This document shows, one piece after another, positions 53,830 to 64,000 of a stretch of 64,000 nt of DNA. A program made the position numbers and the translations under genes. Source of the DNA: Serilophus lunatus (taxonomy: Eukaryota > Chordata > Aves > Passeriformes > Eurylaimidae); assembly GCA_013399895.1 (NCBI GenBank), contig VXBA01001254.1, positions 64,477-128,476 of the forward strand, in the 5' to 3' direction. How positions within the stretch are numbered: position 1 is the stretch's first letter; each line of letters opens with the position of its first letter. Below the pieces are notes generated by a model, which saw nothing but the letters and a program-made list of their open reading frames with translations, searched no databases and was not told where the DNA came from.

Positions 53830-54400
53830 ATATTCCAGAAAGCGCATCCTCCAGAAGCCTATGGCACCTGAAAAGCTTGTGTTTCTTTCTTGCTAGTAAG
53901 TGGAGACATGGCAGTAATCTTGTTGACAACTTCTGTTGGGATCTGTCAGCATCTGTCTTACCACTAAACTCCCAAAAACCGGATTTCTCGAGCAGGTCCC
54001 TTGATCTTATTCTGTTTGAAGGCAAAACTGGATTCCAGGAGAATCAGTATGATCTTCTCTCCTTTCTCAAAGACTTCTTCTGCTGCGTTTCCCCATACAA
54101 TGATGTCTTCAATGTATTACAGGTGCTCTGGGGCATCACCTTTCTCTAAAGTAGCCTGGATCAGTCCACGGCAAATGGTGGGAATATGATTCCACCACTG
54201 AGGCAAACAGTTCCAGGTGTACTGGACATCCCTCCAGGCGAAACTAAACTCTGGCCTGCATGCTGCTGCTAGGGGAATGGAGAAGAACATATTAACAATG
54301 TCAGTGGTGGCACCACTTTGCTGCCTTGGACTCCAGTTCACACTGAAGCTCCAATATGTCTAGCACAGTGGCACTCAGTGATGGCATAACTTCATTCAAG
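53830..54400 (-). pseudogene. ERV pol remnant: reverse transcriptase
   Basis: Minus-strand frames give RT blocks: a DIVNMFFSIPL strand with the first catalytic Asp (within 54117-54341), an LPQWWNHIPT block and then the active-site box. The box at 54102-54116 reads YIED instead of YxDD, and the codon just before it (54117-54119) is TAA. The enzyme therefore has lost an active-site residue and is also truncated. The frame shifts again downstream (53828-54025). Confidence 0.85.
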
Positions 54401-54699
54401 ACATGAAAGTCCACTGTCCGTCTCTAGTGGACTTCCCCAGCAGACTTGCGCTTGGGTCTCAGAACAGAGCTCCTAAGGTACTTGCTTCATGGTTGTCAAG
54501 GACTCTGCCATCACCAAAGGCATCCTACATCCAGAGTAACAAGAAGGGCATTGTCTCACCAGGTTGTCGCTCGAGATCTTTTTTCATGTGCAGCAGTGCA
54601 TCAAAGGGCAGGGGCTCAGTGATAATTATACATTCTAGTTCCTGTTCCAGTTGTGAGGGCCCTGCTTCCCCATCGTCGTTAACTAGGCATGGTGCTTTA

Positions 54700-55740
54700 G
54701 TCATGTCCATTCTCCTCTGCCTGGGGGCAACAGCTGCTGGAGTTGACTACTCTTGCCTTTCTGGTATGGGTGCAGACTGAGTTGATGTGACAGCCGTGGG
54801 TTTTGCTGTGCTGTCTCTTCCTCGCCTTGTGGGTATTGCTGCACAGTCGCAACCATAGCAACGTAGGCATTGGCCAGGGACAAGCACATTGCAACAAGTT
54901 GACTTCCCTCTGTGCTGTCAATATGATTGTCCCTCAAGCACTCCTGTACTTTGATGGGGATCTGAGTGGGGTCGGAAGGCTTTCAAATTACTGGGGCAGG
55001 ATTCTCTTTTAGCACCTGACATATCTGTAAGTGCTACCATTCAACTGAGATGGGTCATGTCTGGCACAGGCTGTGGTGGGGTGGCAGGCTGTTGTGAATT
55101 GGCAGCAGGTTGTTGCTGGGTATCCGTAGCTTTTGGAACAGATCTCTGTGCAGCACCTCTGGTGTTCAGATTAGTTGTCTGGATAATGTGCCTAAACTCT
55201 AGGACAGATATGGTGGCTACCCAGGAGAATCCAAATTTGTCTTTAAAAATAGAATAGTCTCTGTTGAACATAAAAAGGAGAAACATCAACAAAAAGAGAA
55301 TATCCTCTGTATCTAATGGGAACTTAACCTTTTCAAAATTTGCAGTATTGGTCCTGAAAGGAAAGAAAGCAAAATGCTGGGAGGAAGTACATCCCTGTGT
55401 TCCTCCCCTGAAGAATGTGCCATTAACCATAAATGTCCAGGGGTTATTGCTGAGGCCATGAAAGAAGTGCAGCCACTGGTAAACATTACTAAAGAAAATT
55501 GGTGAGTGCTGAAATTGCCACTTCCCCAGCCCAACCTATGAATTTGATGGTGGCCAAGACAAACTTAGTAACTTTATCCAACTCAAAGCAAAATAGAAAC
55601 ATGGTGGACAGAAGTATCTGCCATCCAAAACCAGCCAAACCAGAAAACATGATGATTACTCAGGGGAAATCATGTCATACACAACACTACAAAAAATTAA
55701 TTTCTCAAGAGCTGTTATCCCCTTGCTTGCCTGTACCTTG
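54700..55740 (-). pseudogene. ERV gag remnant
   Basis: Region between the primer site and pol. Broken minus-strand frames occur at 55313-55534, 55041-55430 and 54697-54937. The middle one carries a Gln/Pro-rich linker (TDTQQQPAANSQQPATPPQP), typical of a gag inter-domain region. Assignment rests mainly on position; no capsid motif was identified with certainty. Confidence 0.55.
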
Positions 55741-55741
55741 T

Positions 55742-55759
55742 GCCTCACATCGGGCACCA
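55742..55759 (-). other. Putative ERV primer binding site
   Basis: On the minus strand TGGTGCCCGATGTGAGG lies immediately inside the 5' LTR. Starting with TGG and pairing with a CCA-ended tRNA is what a retroviral primer site needs. I could not assign the cognate tRNA with confidence. Confidence 0.55.
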
Positions 55760-56445
55760 AAAGTCATCTTCGTTTAAAGAAAAATATGTGATTTTAATCC
55801 TTACAGCAAAACAAAGGCAGAAAAAAGGTACAGAGAAGGGGGAACAGCTCTTTAAATATACATTTTTAGTTATGTATATGCACATGGAAAAGTGGTAATA
55901 ATAAGAATAATTATTATAACGAAAAATAAAAGTAAACCATCTTTTTGTCCAAAACTTTTAGCCCAGACTCGTGAGCGCAACTGCCGTGACAAAAATGATG
56001 GATGTGCCCCTTGCAGGGAAGGAGAGGAAGTTTTTGTGATCAGCAGCTTTTCCTGCAGGTTCCAAAGACAGAGATTGCACCATCACTGCTCTGTTCATGC
56101 AGAAAAGCCATCAGAGAAGAGCAGAGGGTCATGATGGAAGAAGCTATGCCACTTGCAGCCTTTCTGTGCAGGGAGCTGCCTCTCCCCACATCTGTTCCAC
56201 ATGGTGCCTGGTCCAGAGAGACTGCTGCTGCAGCAGGGTGCCACCCACCGCCATCTCCATAGCAAAGCTGCTGCCTGGCAGAGGCAGCAGCAGGCCATAG
56301 TGCCTGTGGGCCTTGCACATAGGGACCATCCCGTCCCTGTGCGGCTTACCCAGGAGCGAGGAAGGCCTGAGAGTAGCCCTCTACCAGTCCCTGGAAACCC
56401 ACCGCAGTCATCATGAGGAGGAAAATAATCAAAACTAAACCAACA
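55760..56445 (-). repeat. ERV 5' LTR
   Basis: About 686 bp, aligned by eye with 50830-51780. Shared stretches include ttgcagggaaggagaggaag, aggttccaaagacagaga, the gccacccacc/ccatagcaaagct block and the AT-rich end. On the minus strand it begins TGTTGGTTTAG. Its inner end is next to the primer-binding-site-like sequence at 55742-55759. It lacks about 280 bp present in the 3' LTR. Small plus- and minus-strand open frames here are not genes. Confidence 0.8.
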
Positions 56446-56569
56446 ATGTTCATAGAGGTAACATACCAGATGGTAGATAAGTCCCTTTTCTGAAAATATA
56501 ATTTAATTTTTCTGTATAGGTAATCCGTAATGTATATCCAAAATACACTATGAATTCAAGTTTACTAAC

Positions 56570-56754
56570 CTTTCTCCTGCTGATCCACACTTTATCCCAG
56601 TCAACAGAGAAAAAGCAAACTTCTCAGTCACCTCAGCAAGCAGGCTGTACCCCTGTGTGTCCTCACGTTTCGGGCTGGCCAGAGCACACAGTATCTCATA
56701 GAAAAGACTTCTGCTTTTACCAGCAAGTAACTGTTTTTCACCAACACCTGTTAC
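56570..56754 (-). CDS. ADGRV1: ADGRV1 coding exon C: GAIN domain
   Basis: Exon of 185 bp, 61 codons plus two bases (phase 2 exit); acceptor ctcattag before GTA, donor gttagt after AG. The peptide includes SRSLFYEILCALASPKRED and EKFAFSLLTGIKCG. This is the conserved block known in ADGRV1 between the GAIN start and the DSCPY segment of exon D. The split codon AG|A gives Arg when joined to exon D. The exon is easily missed because the minus-strand frame is not bounded by an ATG and a longer plus-strand open frame covers the same bases. Finding it closes the frame between exons B and D. Confidence 0.95.
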
Positions 56755-57711
56755 CTAATGAGAGAAGAAGAAATCAAACCGTATTTTGTTCAAAGGAGTC
56801 TGCTTGTAACATTTCCTCATGTTGAATGGTTTAGTGATATATTCATTGTTATTTCAATGTTCATTTTCAAATTTCAGGCTATTCTTCCCACCTCCTGATC
56901 ACTGCTGCCAAGGCATAAGACACAGTCTGTCAAAACTATATAAAGATATGCTTATTAGGAATTTGATTACTAAAGAAAAAACAAAGATTACTGAGTCCTG
57001 AGAATTATTTATATTATTTTCTCTGCTTACATTCTTTTCTCTGGCAACTATCTCTGGAACAAGTGAATGACTATTGTTATAATACTTTATGTCTAGATAC
57101 TTAGATATTTTCCAGCTCCTGTTCATTATTCCACAAGTTCAGAAGAGCCAGAAAGCCATAAAACTACTCCATGATTTCCATAAAACTTAGTGCAATGCTT
57201 CCTTGCTCAGCCACCCTGGCAACACAATTCCAAAATACAGGAAAAAAGACTAGTTTCTGGTTAAGAGTACAGCAGACTACAGCTGGCCCTGCTAGGATTT
57301 GCTTGTGTGTTGACTGCAGTCAGCTGTAAAGATATGAGCAGCGGTTGTACCAGGGCTAAAGGAAAAAAAGATATGACCTGAGAGTCAAGAAAACATAATA
57401 AGCTCTAGGAAACTATGGCACCAAAGGGAAAGTTTTGCTTAGCTGAAAATTTAGAGCTGTAAGTATGAAAAAAGAATACTGGTTGATTTTTAACACCTAT
57501 TCGATTTCTGATTTCTTGCCGCCATCCTAACTAGTGGCAGACTATCTCCTTCCTTGATTGTGGACTTCACAATTTCTGCTTCTACTTCCACAGTCTGTGC
57601 CTCTGAATCACTTTCGTAGATGTCATCTGCCTTGGTTTCATCACAGGCCTATATGTTATTATACTTTTATTAAAGTAATTGGTCATTTAAGAAAGTGCAG
57701 TAAGAGTTTAC
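56755..57711 (-). other. ADGRV1: ADGRV1 intron B-C
   Basis: Phase-0 intron of 957 bp. Donor gtaaac follows exon B and the acceptor has a strong pyrimidine run (ttcttcttctctcattag). Nothing repetitive or coding was recognised inside it. Confidence 0.85.
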
Positions 57712-58119
57712 CTTATCTATTATATGCACCACAGCAGTAAGCTGCTCTTCTGTAGTTTCTGTAGCCACTTTGACATTCAGATTCTGAAGGATTCTGTGTA
57801 AAATGGTGTCATCAAGAGGCTGATGCAGTTGATCAATCAGCCCCCAAATGGGCAAGGAGTCCAAATCTGAGACAATGGTGACGTTAGAAATACTGTACAC
57901 ATCATCTACCCTGGCACCGCCTGTGGGATTAGAAAGTATAACCTGGAAACGTTTAGGAAATGGATTTAAAGATCCTGTCTTTGGAGTCAGAGTCACATCC
58001 AGGAATGCATTTCTCTGTCCATGTTCAAAAGTCAATAAACCTTCAGATCTGGCAAAATCTTGTCCAGCCACAGCTGGAGATATGAAGGTCCGACCGATAG
58101 GTTCAGGTTTTTGTAGTTC
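57712..58119 (-). CDS. ADGRV1: ADGRV1 coding exon B: end of Calx-beta and start of GAIN region
   Basis: Exon of 408 bp, 136 codons, phase 0 at both ends; acceptor ttttaag before GAA and donor gtaaac after AAG. It starts ELQKPEPIGRTFISPAV. Residues about 18-85 complete a Calx-beta repeat (GQDF, LLTFEHGQRN, SNPTGGARVDDVY). Around residue 95 it passes into the helical start of the GAIN domain (IWGLIDQLHQPLDD, then KVATETTEEQLTAVVHIIDK). An N-V-T sequon is present at the end of the Calx-beta part. The wording matches vertebrate ADGRV1 very closely, as I know that family, and is the strongest single piece of evidence for the gene. The track-like open frame runs past the donor into the intron, so the true end is set by the splice site. 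Confidence 0.97.
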
Positions 58120-61100
58120 CTTAAAATAAAAAGAGTTCTAGGTAATATATGATAAATGCAATTATTCAAAACCAGCTACTGTAGAACACACATACTTTAA
58201 ATGGGTAAAAATTATATGAGTAAAAAGGAAGTCCTCTTTCAAAATACAGTTATGAATGACACAAAAATTATTTTAAATTAATTATCTCCCTGAATTAGCA
58301 ATCCATCAAACCTATGGCAAAATTATTTATATTTGTAATAGTAAACAGTATCACTCTCTTTTCAGAAAAAAAACACAAACCACACAAAAAACCCAAAAAC
58401 CCCTTTTCTTTGTGAATAAATACTACAGAAATGATAGCAGAGTTTTTCATTCCAGAAGGGTCAACGTAAGATTATGACTGCAGCAGAAAGTCCCTCAGTT
58501 TAGGGTAGAGATAGGCATTACAATTACATAAAAAACTAAACAAAAGCTACGCAAAGGTTTTGGAATCCTCTGTCCAAGTGAGTATCAATTGATGATACTT
58601 TCTCTCCTAGAATACATACTTAAAAGATGAGCAATCCATTTATTTCAAAGATAAAGCAAACACTATAGAGTACACATTCAAGGCAGATAGATGAATTTAT
58701 CTAGGAGCACTACACAGCCTCATTTCCCTGTGAAGCAGCACTATTTTCACCTTCCATGAGGTTTGCACATACTGCTTCATTCTCCATATTCTTGGTCTTT
58801 TTGTCAGTTGTCATAACCTTATAACCATAACATTATATCTCGGAATATAATAAACTTTCCTTGTGTGGGAACTAACTTTCTGGAATATTACTCAACTGTA
58901 CGTTTTTTTTAAAATTATCTGTTCCTTTAATAAGTGCAGCTTGTACACTGACTCTTAAGTAAAGGTCTCCTACTGAAAAAAAGAGGATTTTTATTTGTGA
59001 AATACTAGATGCCTTTTGAAAATATTTAGCTTTCATTAGTGTAGTTTATTTATGTAATAAATCAGAATTTTTCTGAGTTCATTGGAGAACCTGGTAAATC
59101 AGTGCAGTGTGTGTCTGTTCAAAATTCTCTAGACATGGACACTACTCCTGAGAAAATTCCAATGAGGAATTTCCTTCTGATTATCCCTTACCACTGAGAA
59201 TTAGGAAATAGGGAAATAAATGGGTAGTAAAGGCAGCAGTGACAAGAACAATGCCTAAGAAACCTTTGTATGTTTCTTTATAGGGACGAAATAAACATCA
59301 GTTACCAGTTACCACCTTTTTGTCTGCTCTGACCTTTTATTTTAAAGGTTCCAAGAGTACCAGTACTTTAGTACTTGGCCAAGCACCCTCAAACCCTAAA
59401 TATGTCCGAAGAAGAGTTATCATATAAAAATTACAGAAGGGTAAAGCATTGTCCCCTATATTTTAGCTTAAATATACACTGCATGAAGTATGTATTGAAG
59501 CAATTTCTTCTCCATTTAACAGTCAATTTATAGTGCATTCTTAGCTGGAAAAAATGTGAAAATATATTAACATACAATTTAACACCATGTAGACCTACAT
59601 GGTTAAAAGAGATATACGTGCAATATAACAATAGAATGCAGAACCTTTTATTATAAAGGGTAAGTACATAATAACCTACCCCCAAAATAATGTTTTTAGG
59701 CATAAAATCACATATATTCAAAGCAGATCAGGCCAAGTACTATTTCAATGTGATGGCAAACTTGGAAGCATCCCTCCTCCACCCTCTGCCCTGATGTTGG
59801 ATTCACATCTAGTAAGGAAATGAAAGAATCATGTTTTTGCAGGTGTGCTACTTCTGCTAAGAGAGAATCTTCATCAGCTGCAATAATAATAACGTAAGAG
59901 AGAAAAGCGCCAACAGTTAGAGGAATCTGGTAATACAGCAGTAAACATCTCAAAAGTGAATGGGGATGATAAAATTTACTTTAGTACGTGCTACTTTCAG
60001 TCATAAGAACAATTTTTCAAGTTTTGTACTTCAAGAACTTTGACTAAAATTTTATGAAATTTCCCTCTTTCTTCTTCCAAATGTGCTCTAGGATTAATAA
60101 ATTTGTGACTTAATACAGCAAGTGTGCTGGTGTCTGAATGTTGCAGTCATATAACATCCATCAGGATAAAAACTTAATTTCAGAGGAAAAGGCTCAAAAA
60201 TTGAAGTTTCATAAGAACCTTAGAACAATGAAAGAAATATACTAAATGCCCAGCTGACCATAGTCTTTGAGGCCACTGGAAGGTACTATTAGAAAAGCCC
60301 ATTCTTACTCCATATTCTTGCAGAAAGTGTCTCTCCAACTTTCTTGTGGGCTTCCTTCAGGTACCGGAAGGCCTCAGTTAGGTCATTTTGAAGCCTTCTC
60401 TTCTCCAGGCTATACAAACCAAATTCTGTCAGCCTCACAGGAGAGGTGCTCCATCTCTCTGATCAACTTGGTGGCCTCCTCTGTACATCCTCCAACAGGT
60501 CCCTGTCTTTCTCATGCTGAGGACCTCAGAGCTGGATGCAGCACTGCAGGTGGTGCTTCACCGGAGCAGAAGGGCAGAATCATCTGCCTTGACCAGCTGC
60601 CCACGGTACTTTTGATGCAGCCCAGGACATGTTTTGCTTTCTGGGCTGCACGTGTACATTGCCAGCTCATGTCCAGCCTCTCATCCAACAGCATCCCCAA
60701 GTTTTAGTCTGCAAGGCTGCTCCTGATCTGTTCACACCTCAACCTGTACTGGTGGCTTGCCCCAGCCTAGGTCCAGCACTTTGCACTTGGTCTTGTTAAA
60801 CCCCATGAGATTCCCAGGGCCTCACTTATTGAGCTTGTCCGGATCCAGCTGGATGGCATCCCATTCTTCAGGTGTGTCAACCACATCAGTCAGCTCAGTG
60901 TGATCTGCAAATTTTCTGAGGGTGCACCCAATCCTTTCATTTATGTCATTAATGCAGATATTAAATATCACTGGTCCCAATTCAGACCCCTGAGTGACAC
61001 TACTTGTCACTGATGTCCATCGGAGTCTGAGATATTGACCACTACCCTCTAGATGTGACTATCAAAGTCCTTTATCACCCATCTAACAGTCTACTTACCA

Positions 61101-62176
61101 AATACATCTCTCTCAATTCAGAAAGAAAAAAGTTGTGGGCATCTTTGTCAGTGACAGCTGTAACATTTCTGTTGTCCAGTGATGTAGTCACTCCACCACA
61201 GAAAGCCACTAGGAAGGTCAGACAGGATTTTCTGCTGGTGAAGCTATGCTGGCTGTCTCAAATCACCTCCCTGCTCTTCATATGCCTAGTATAGCTGCCA
61301 GGAGGATCTGTTCTGCGACCTTCCCAGCCAGAGGTCAGGCTGACAGGTCAGCTGTTCCCAGGGTCCTCCTTTTTATCCTTTTTAAAGATGGGTACAATGT
61401 TTTCCCTTTTCCAGTCATCTGGAACTCCACCTGAGTGCCCTGAGTTTTCAAACATGATGGAGAGTGGCTTGGCCAATTCCCTCAGGAACTCTGGGATGCT
61501 TCTCATCAAGTCCCATAGACTTACGTACATTAAGGTTCCTCAGGTGGTCACAAACCTAGAGACTTTGCTCCCCCAGTCCCAGTCCTGCTGTCCATTCACT
61601 CAAGAGGTTTGAGAAGAGAAGTTGCCAGTGAAGACTGAGGGCAAAATGTTGTGGAGTACCTCAGATTTCTCCTTATCCACTGTTACCAGTTTCCAAGTGT
61701 TGTTTATCAGGGTGGGTAACACACCCTCTTTGACCTTCTTTTTCTGGTTAACATATCTGTCAAAGCCCTTCCTTTTATTTTTTGTGCTCTTTTCCATGTT
61801 CAGTTCCACCTTCACCTTGGTCTTCCTCACCCCATTCCTACACGACCAAACTTCATCTATATACTCTTCCCAGGTCATCTCTCCTTGCTTCAAATGTCTG
61901 TATATTTGCTTCTTGCCCTTTATTTTAACCAGCAGATCCCTCTCAGTCATGCTGGTCTCTCTTGCCTTCATTCCCCAATTTCCAGCTCCTGGGGATTGCT
62001 AACTCTTGCACTGTCTGAAAGACTTCCCTAAAGATCTGACAGCTCTGTTCCACTTCTTGTTCCCCAGGGCAGTCTCCAAGGGAATCCCACTGACTATCTC
62101 TCTGAAGAGCTGAAAGTCTGCTTTCCTAACGTTCAGAAAAAATTATAAAAGTAAGTTAAATAACAACAAATCTTAC
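58120..62176 (-). other. ADGRV1: ADGRV1 intron A-B (holds a CR1 LINE)
   Basis: Phase-0 intron of 4057 bp, with donor gtaaga at the high-coordinate end and acceptor ttttaag at the low end. The high half is filled by a same-sense CR1 fragment (about 60305-62139). The remaining 58120-60304 is unique AT-rich sequence with no feature I can support. One minus-strand open frame (59708-59953) follows an acceptor-like ttattgcag but is not needed for the reading frame; see the rejected list. Confidence 0.85.
60305..62139 (-). mobile_element. CR1 LINE fragment, 5'- and 3'-truncated
   Basis: About 1.8 kb of chicken-repeat-1 non-LTR retrotransposon, antisense on the plus strand. It runs from the region near the 3' end (around 60320-60700, with the typical tracts for lead/extension phrases of CR1 ORF2) through the reverse-transcriptase part (60780-61560) to more 5' ORF2 sequence (61600-62139). 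Frames are broken: minus-strand pieces at 60822-61010, 61348-61530 and 61600-61971 give recognisable CR1 peptides such as SVTQGSELGPVIFNI. The terminal CR1 tail is not visible at the low end, so the copy seems truncated or deleted at its 3' side. It lies in the same orientation as the host gene and its 5' break falls about 38 bp from exon A's donor site. Confidence 0.88.
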
Positions 62177-62419
62177 CTGCATGTTGTAGCTAACCATTGT
62201 GGTTACTGATGTACCAGAATCTCTAAGAACTTGTAGACTGATTAAAGTTGTCTTTTTATAAGCCACAGCAAAACGAGATCCCACAGCAAAATACACTAAA
62301 CCATGAGGAGCATCACTTTCCAGGACTGTTATAAAAGCAAATCTGGCACTGTTGTTCAATGCGGCTCCTGTGCTTACAGCATAAAGCTCAACAAAAATAT
62401 ACATTTCAAATTCAGGTAC
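62177..62419 (-). CDS. ADGRV1: ADGRV1 coding exon A: part of the last Calx-beta repeat
   Basis: Internal exon of the very large adhesion GPCR, 243 bp, 81 codons, phase 0 at both ends. On the minus strand an acceptor (ttatag) precedes the first codon GTA and a donor (gtaaga) follows the last codon CAG. The peptide begins VPEFEMYIFVELYA and ends VSYNMQ. It shows the alternating beta-strand pattern of a Calx-beta repeat and one N-x-S sequon (NNS). The final strand (TTMVSYNMQ) is completed directly by exon B, giving the usual Calx-beta run into a G-x-D-F motif. Calx-beta repeats are extracellular Ca2+-binding modules that form the long ectodomain of the ankle-link fibre. No upstream exon was found in the remaining 1.6 kb of the window. 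Identity rests on the continuous fit with exons B to G. Confidence 0.9.
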
Positions 62420-64000
62420 CTATAAGTGAAGGATGATTTTCATATCATTAGAAGACCTACAAATTACTTTGATCTTTAAAAGTGCATGTATTGTTCTATA
62501 TGCACAGTGGATTACTTGAACTAACATTTACCACAAGTATGCTTCCTGAAATGTGCAGTAAGTACAATGAATTGCATCCTAAAACCAATATTCCAAAAGG
62601 CACGGCTCTATCAGGTACACCAAATAAATCACAGATTTTCACACTGAACTTACTTCATTAAAGTAGCTATTTATATAGTACAGTTATTGTGGGGTAAATC
62701 TGTCATACATGACAGTGAACTCTCCGAGAGTTAGAGCTCCCTATTTCAGGTTATGGATTTACATAGATTACAGTTTGTGAAAAATTTGTTCTTTTGTTTT
62801 CTTTTTCTCTTACAAACAGACATATATATACCTACTCGCTTGTGGAAAAACTTCAAAGAAGTATGTATGTGGTTTTGAAAATGCAATTAATTAACTTGAC
62901 TATATTCAAATACTGAACTTAGTTAAAATTATGAAAAGCATTTTGCATACAACCTTAGTTTTTAAACACTAACATCTTCATGCACATTTTTACAAGAAAA
63001 TCTCAGTAGATTTGCACACTAAACTGATTTTATCAAAAATGCCACAGTATACTGTTTGATAGACTTTTATGACATTTCAGATACAGAGAAATCTGGCACT
63101 CTGAAAATACAGACTTTGGAATTTTGGTTTCTTATTAAAAATTAGGTAGCAATATTAAGTTTACAATATGACATTCTGCCTCATCTTTGATTTTTTTACC
63201 TACAATTCAAAAATAACACGTAAAAATAGACATTTGATTACTCTAATTCCAGAAAACATTGGAAGGATGCATGCACTTTTCAAGAAGCAAACTTGAAAAA
63301 AAGACAGTTTTTTACAAGAAAATAGCAATATAAAAAATTCTGATCCTTGAAGACAATTTTTTTTAGTAACATAAATTTAGCACTAAATTTTTAGAAACTC
63401 TACTTTAATTCTAGGACTTTAGCTAACGAAGTCAATACAGCTGACTAAGTAAAAACTTTCAAAAGCCAGAATGTGTCATGGAAAAACTCACCTAATATAT
63501 TTATGACTTCCTCATTTTGTAATATATTTACTACTATTTTATGAGCTAATTTATGAAAGAATAACTGGAAGAAGAATTAAGAAATATTTGGAGAGACAAA
63601 CAACATATATTTTCATTTAAATTGTCAATTAACTCTCTAAATTAAATGATCTTGACTGATGACAGGCATGGTTTTACTGGGCTGCATGCGGAGCTTTAGC
63701 TTTCCATTAGGACTTACTAGAATGTGACAGGCTTGTGCTTCATGCAGCACAACTGCATGTCTCTGCAGCTGCTGCACTGCTATCATTAAATAGTAGTATC
63801 ATTCCTTTGGACTAAACAGGTTCAAAATTACAGTTTACTCAGCAAGGCAGCCTATACACACATCTATGTGAGTAGTGAATACACTTTATTCATTGGCTCT
63901 GTATTGTAAAGATAAGATCTGAGGATGAAGAAGGAAAATAGCCTCTTACTGAATTAAGAATGCATCCTATTTCCCACATCCAACATCTTGCATTATTTTC
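62420..64000 (-). other. ADGRV1: ADGRV1 intron upstream of exon A (partial)
   Basis: AT-rich sequence from the exon A acceptor to the window end. No further exon, transposable element or RNA gene was recognised. Confidence 0.75.

Larger units (their letters stand above)
50830..56445 (-). mobile_element. Decayed ERVL-like endogenous retrovirus (LTR-gag-pol-LTR)
   Basis: Provirus remnant read on the minus strand: 5' LTR at the high end, primer-binding-site-like sequence, gag remnant, pol (reverse transcriptase, RNase H, integrase) and 3' LTR at the low end. All frames carry stops and frameshifts, so no intact protein is encoded. I see no env. The style of the RT, RNase H and integrase remnants resembles class III (ERVL) elements of birds and mammals; that is family knowledge, not a search result. 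The two LTRs are clearly homologous but diverged and unequal in length. Both outer edges are estimates from LTR comparison and no target-site duplication could be settled. Confidence 0.85.
50144..56569 (-). other. ADGRV1: ADGRV1 intron C-D (holds an ERV)
   Basis: Phase-2 intron of 6426 bp. About 5.6 kb of it (50830-56445) is an endogenous retrovirus in the same orientation as the gene. The unique parts are 50144-50829 and 56446-56569; I see no further feature in them. Confidence 0.85.

Noticed and set aside
59708..59953. Minus-strand open frame after a good acceptor-like sequence (ttattattgcag), a candidate ADGRV1 exon
   Set aside because: Exon A (phase 0 end, Calx-beta strand ending SYNMQ) joins directly to exon B (phase 0, ELQKPE), giving a continuous Calx-beta repeat. 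The extra peptide has no Calx-beta character and no clear donor.

Overview
This is nuclear DNA from a bird. It is AT-rich and intron-like, with no operons or ribosome-binding-site logic. CR1 LINE pieces are scattered on both strands, some keeping the terminal avian CR1 sequence. The only host gene I can support is ADGRV1 (GPR98/VLGR1, the very large adhesion GPCR of hair-cell ankle links and photoreceptors). It lies on the minus strand, so its 5' side is at high coordinates. Seven consecutive coding exons, called A to G here, lie between 46043 and 62419. They join without frame conflict into 1488 coding bases (496 codons): the end of the Calx-beta array, the GAIN domain, the GPS cleavage motif, TM1 and the start of TM2. 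The rest of the receptor (TM2 to TM7 and the cytoplasmic tail) was not found in positions 1-46042, which I therefore read as one very large intron, or its beginning.

Layout from low to high coordinates. Positions 1-46042 are non-coding. They hold CR1 fragments at about 108-715, 2235-2745, 3312-3385, 6185-6362, 6630-6766, 7488-7862, 10185-14580, 26760-27335 and 28770-30652. A tRNA-Ile/CR1 chimeric SINE lies at 8596-8733. The 10-14.6 kb CR1 is split by a nested RTE-like LINE (11906-13504, 13-bp target duplication). The 28.8-30.6 kb CR1 is split by a solo LTR (29001-29442, 4-bp target duplication). Short tandem repeats and long empty stretches make up the remainder. Positions 46043-62419 carry the exons. 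The intron between exons C and D holds a decayed ERVL-like provirus (about 50830-56445) in the same orientation as ADGRV1. The intron between exons A and B holds a 1.8-kb CR1, also in the gene's orientation, ending about 38 bp from exon A's donor site.

The SINE type and the RTE-like LINE are the taxonomically useful signals. SINEs joining a tRNA-Ile head to a CR1 tail are known from passerines. RTE-clade elements in birds are patchy and attributed to horizontal transfer (AviRTE). A passerine, perhaps a suboscine, is therefore my guess, but that is inference. The most unusual object is the RTE-like insertion. It carries two 265-bp direct repeats that differ at one base, plus a 20-bp inverted copy of its own right-hand insertion junction. 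I found no new protein-coding system, RNA gene array or CRISPR.
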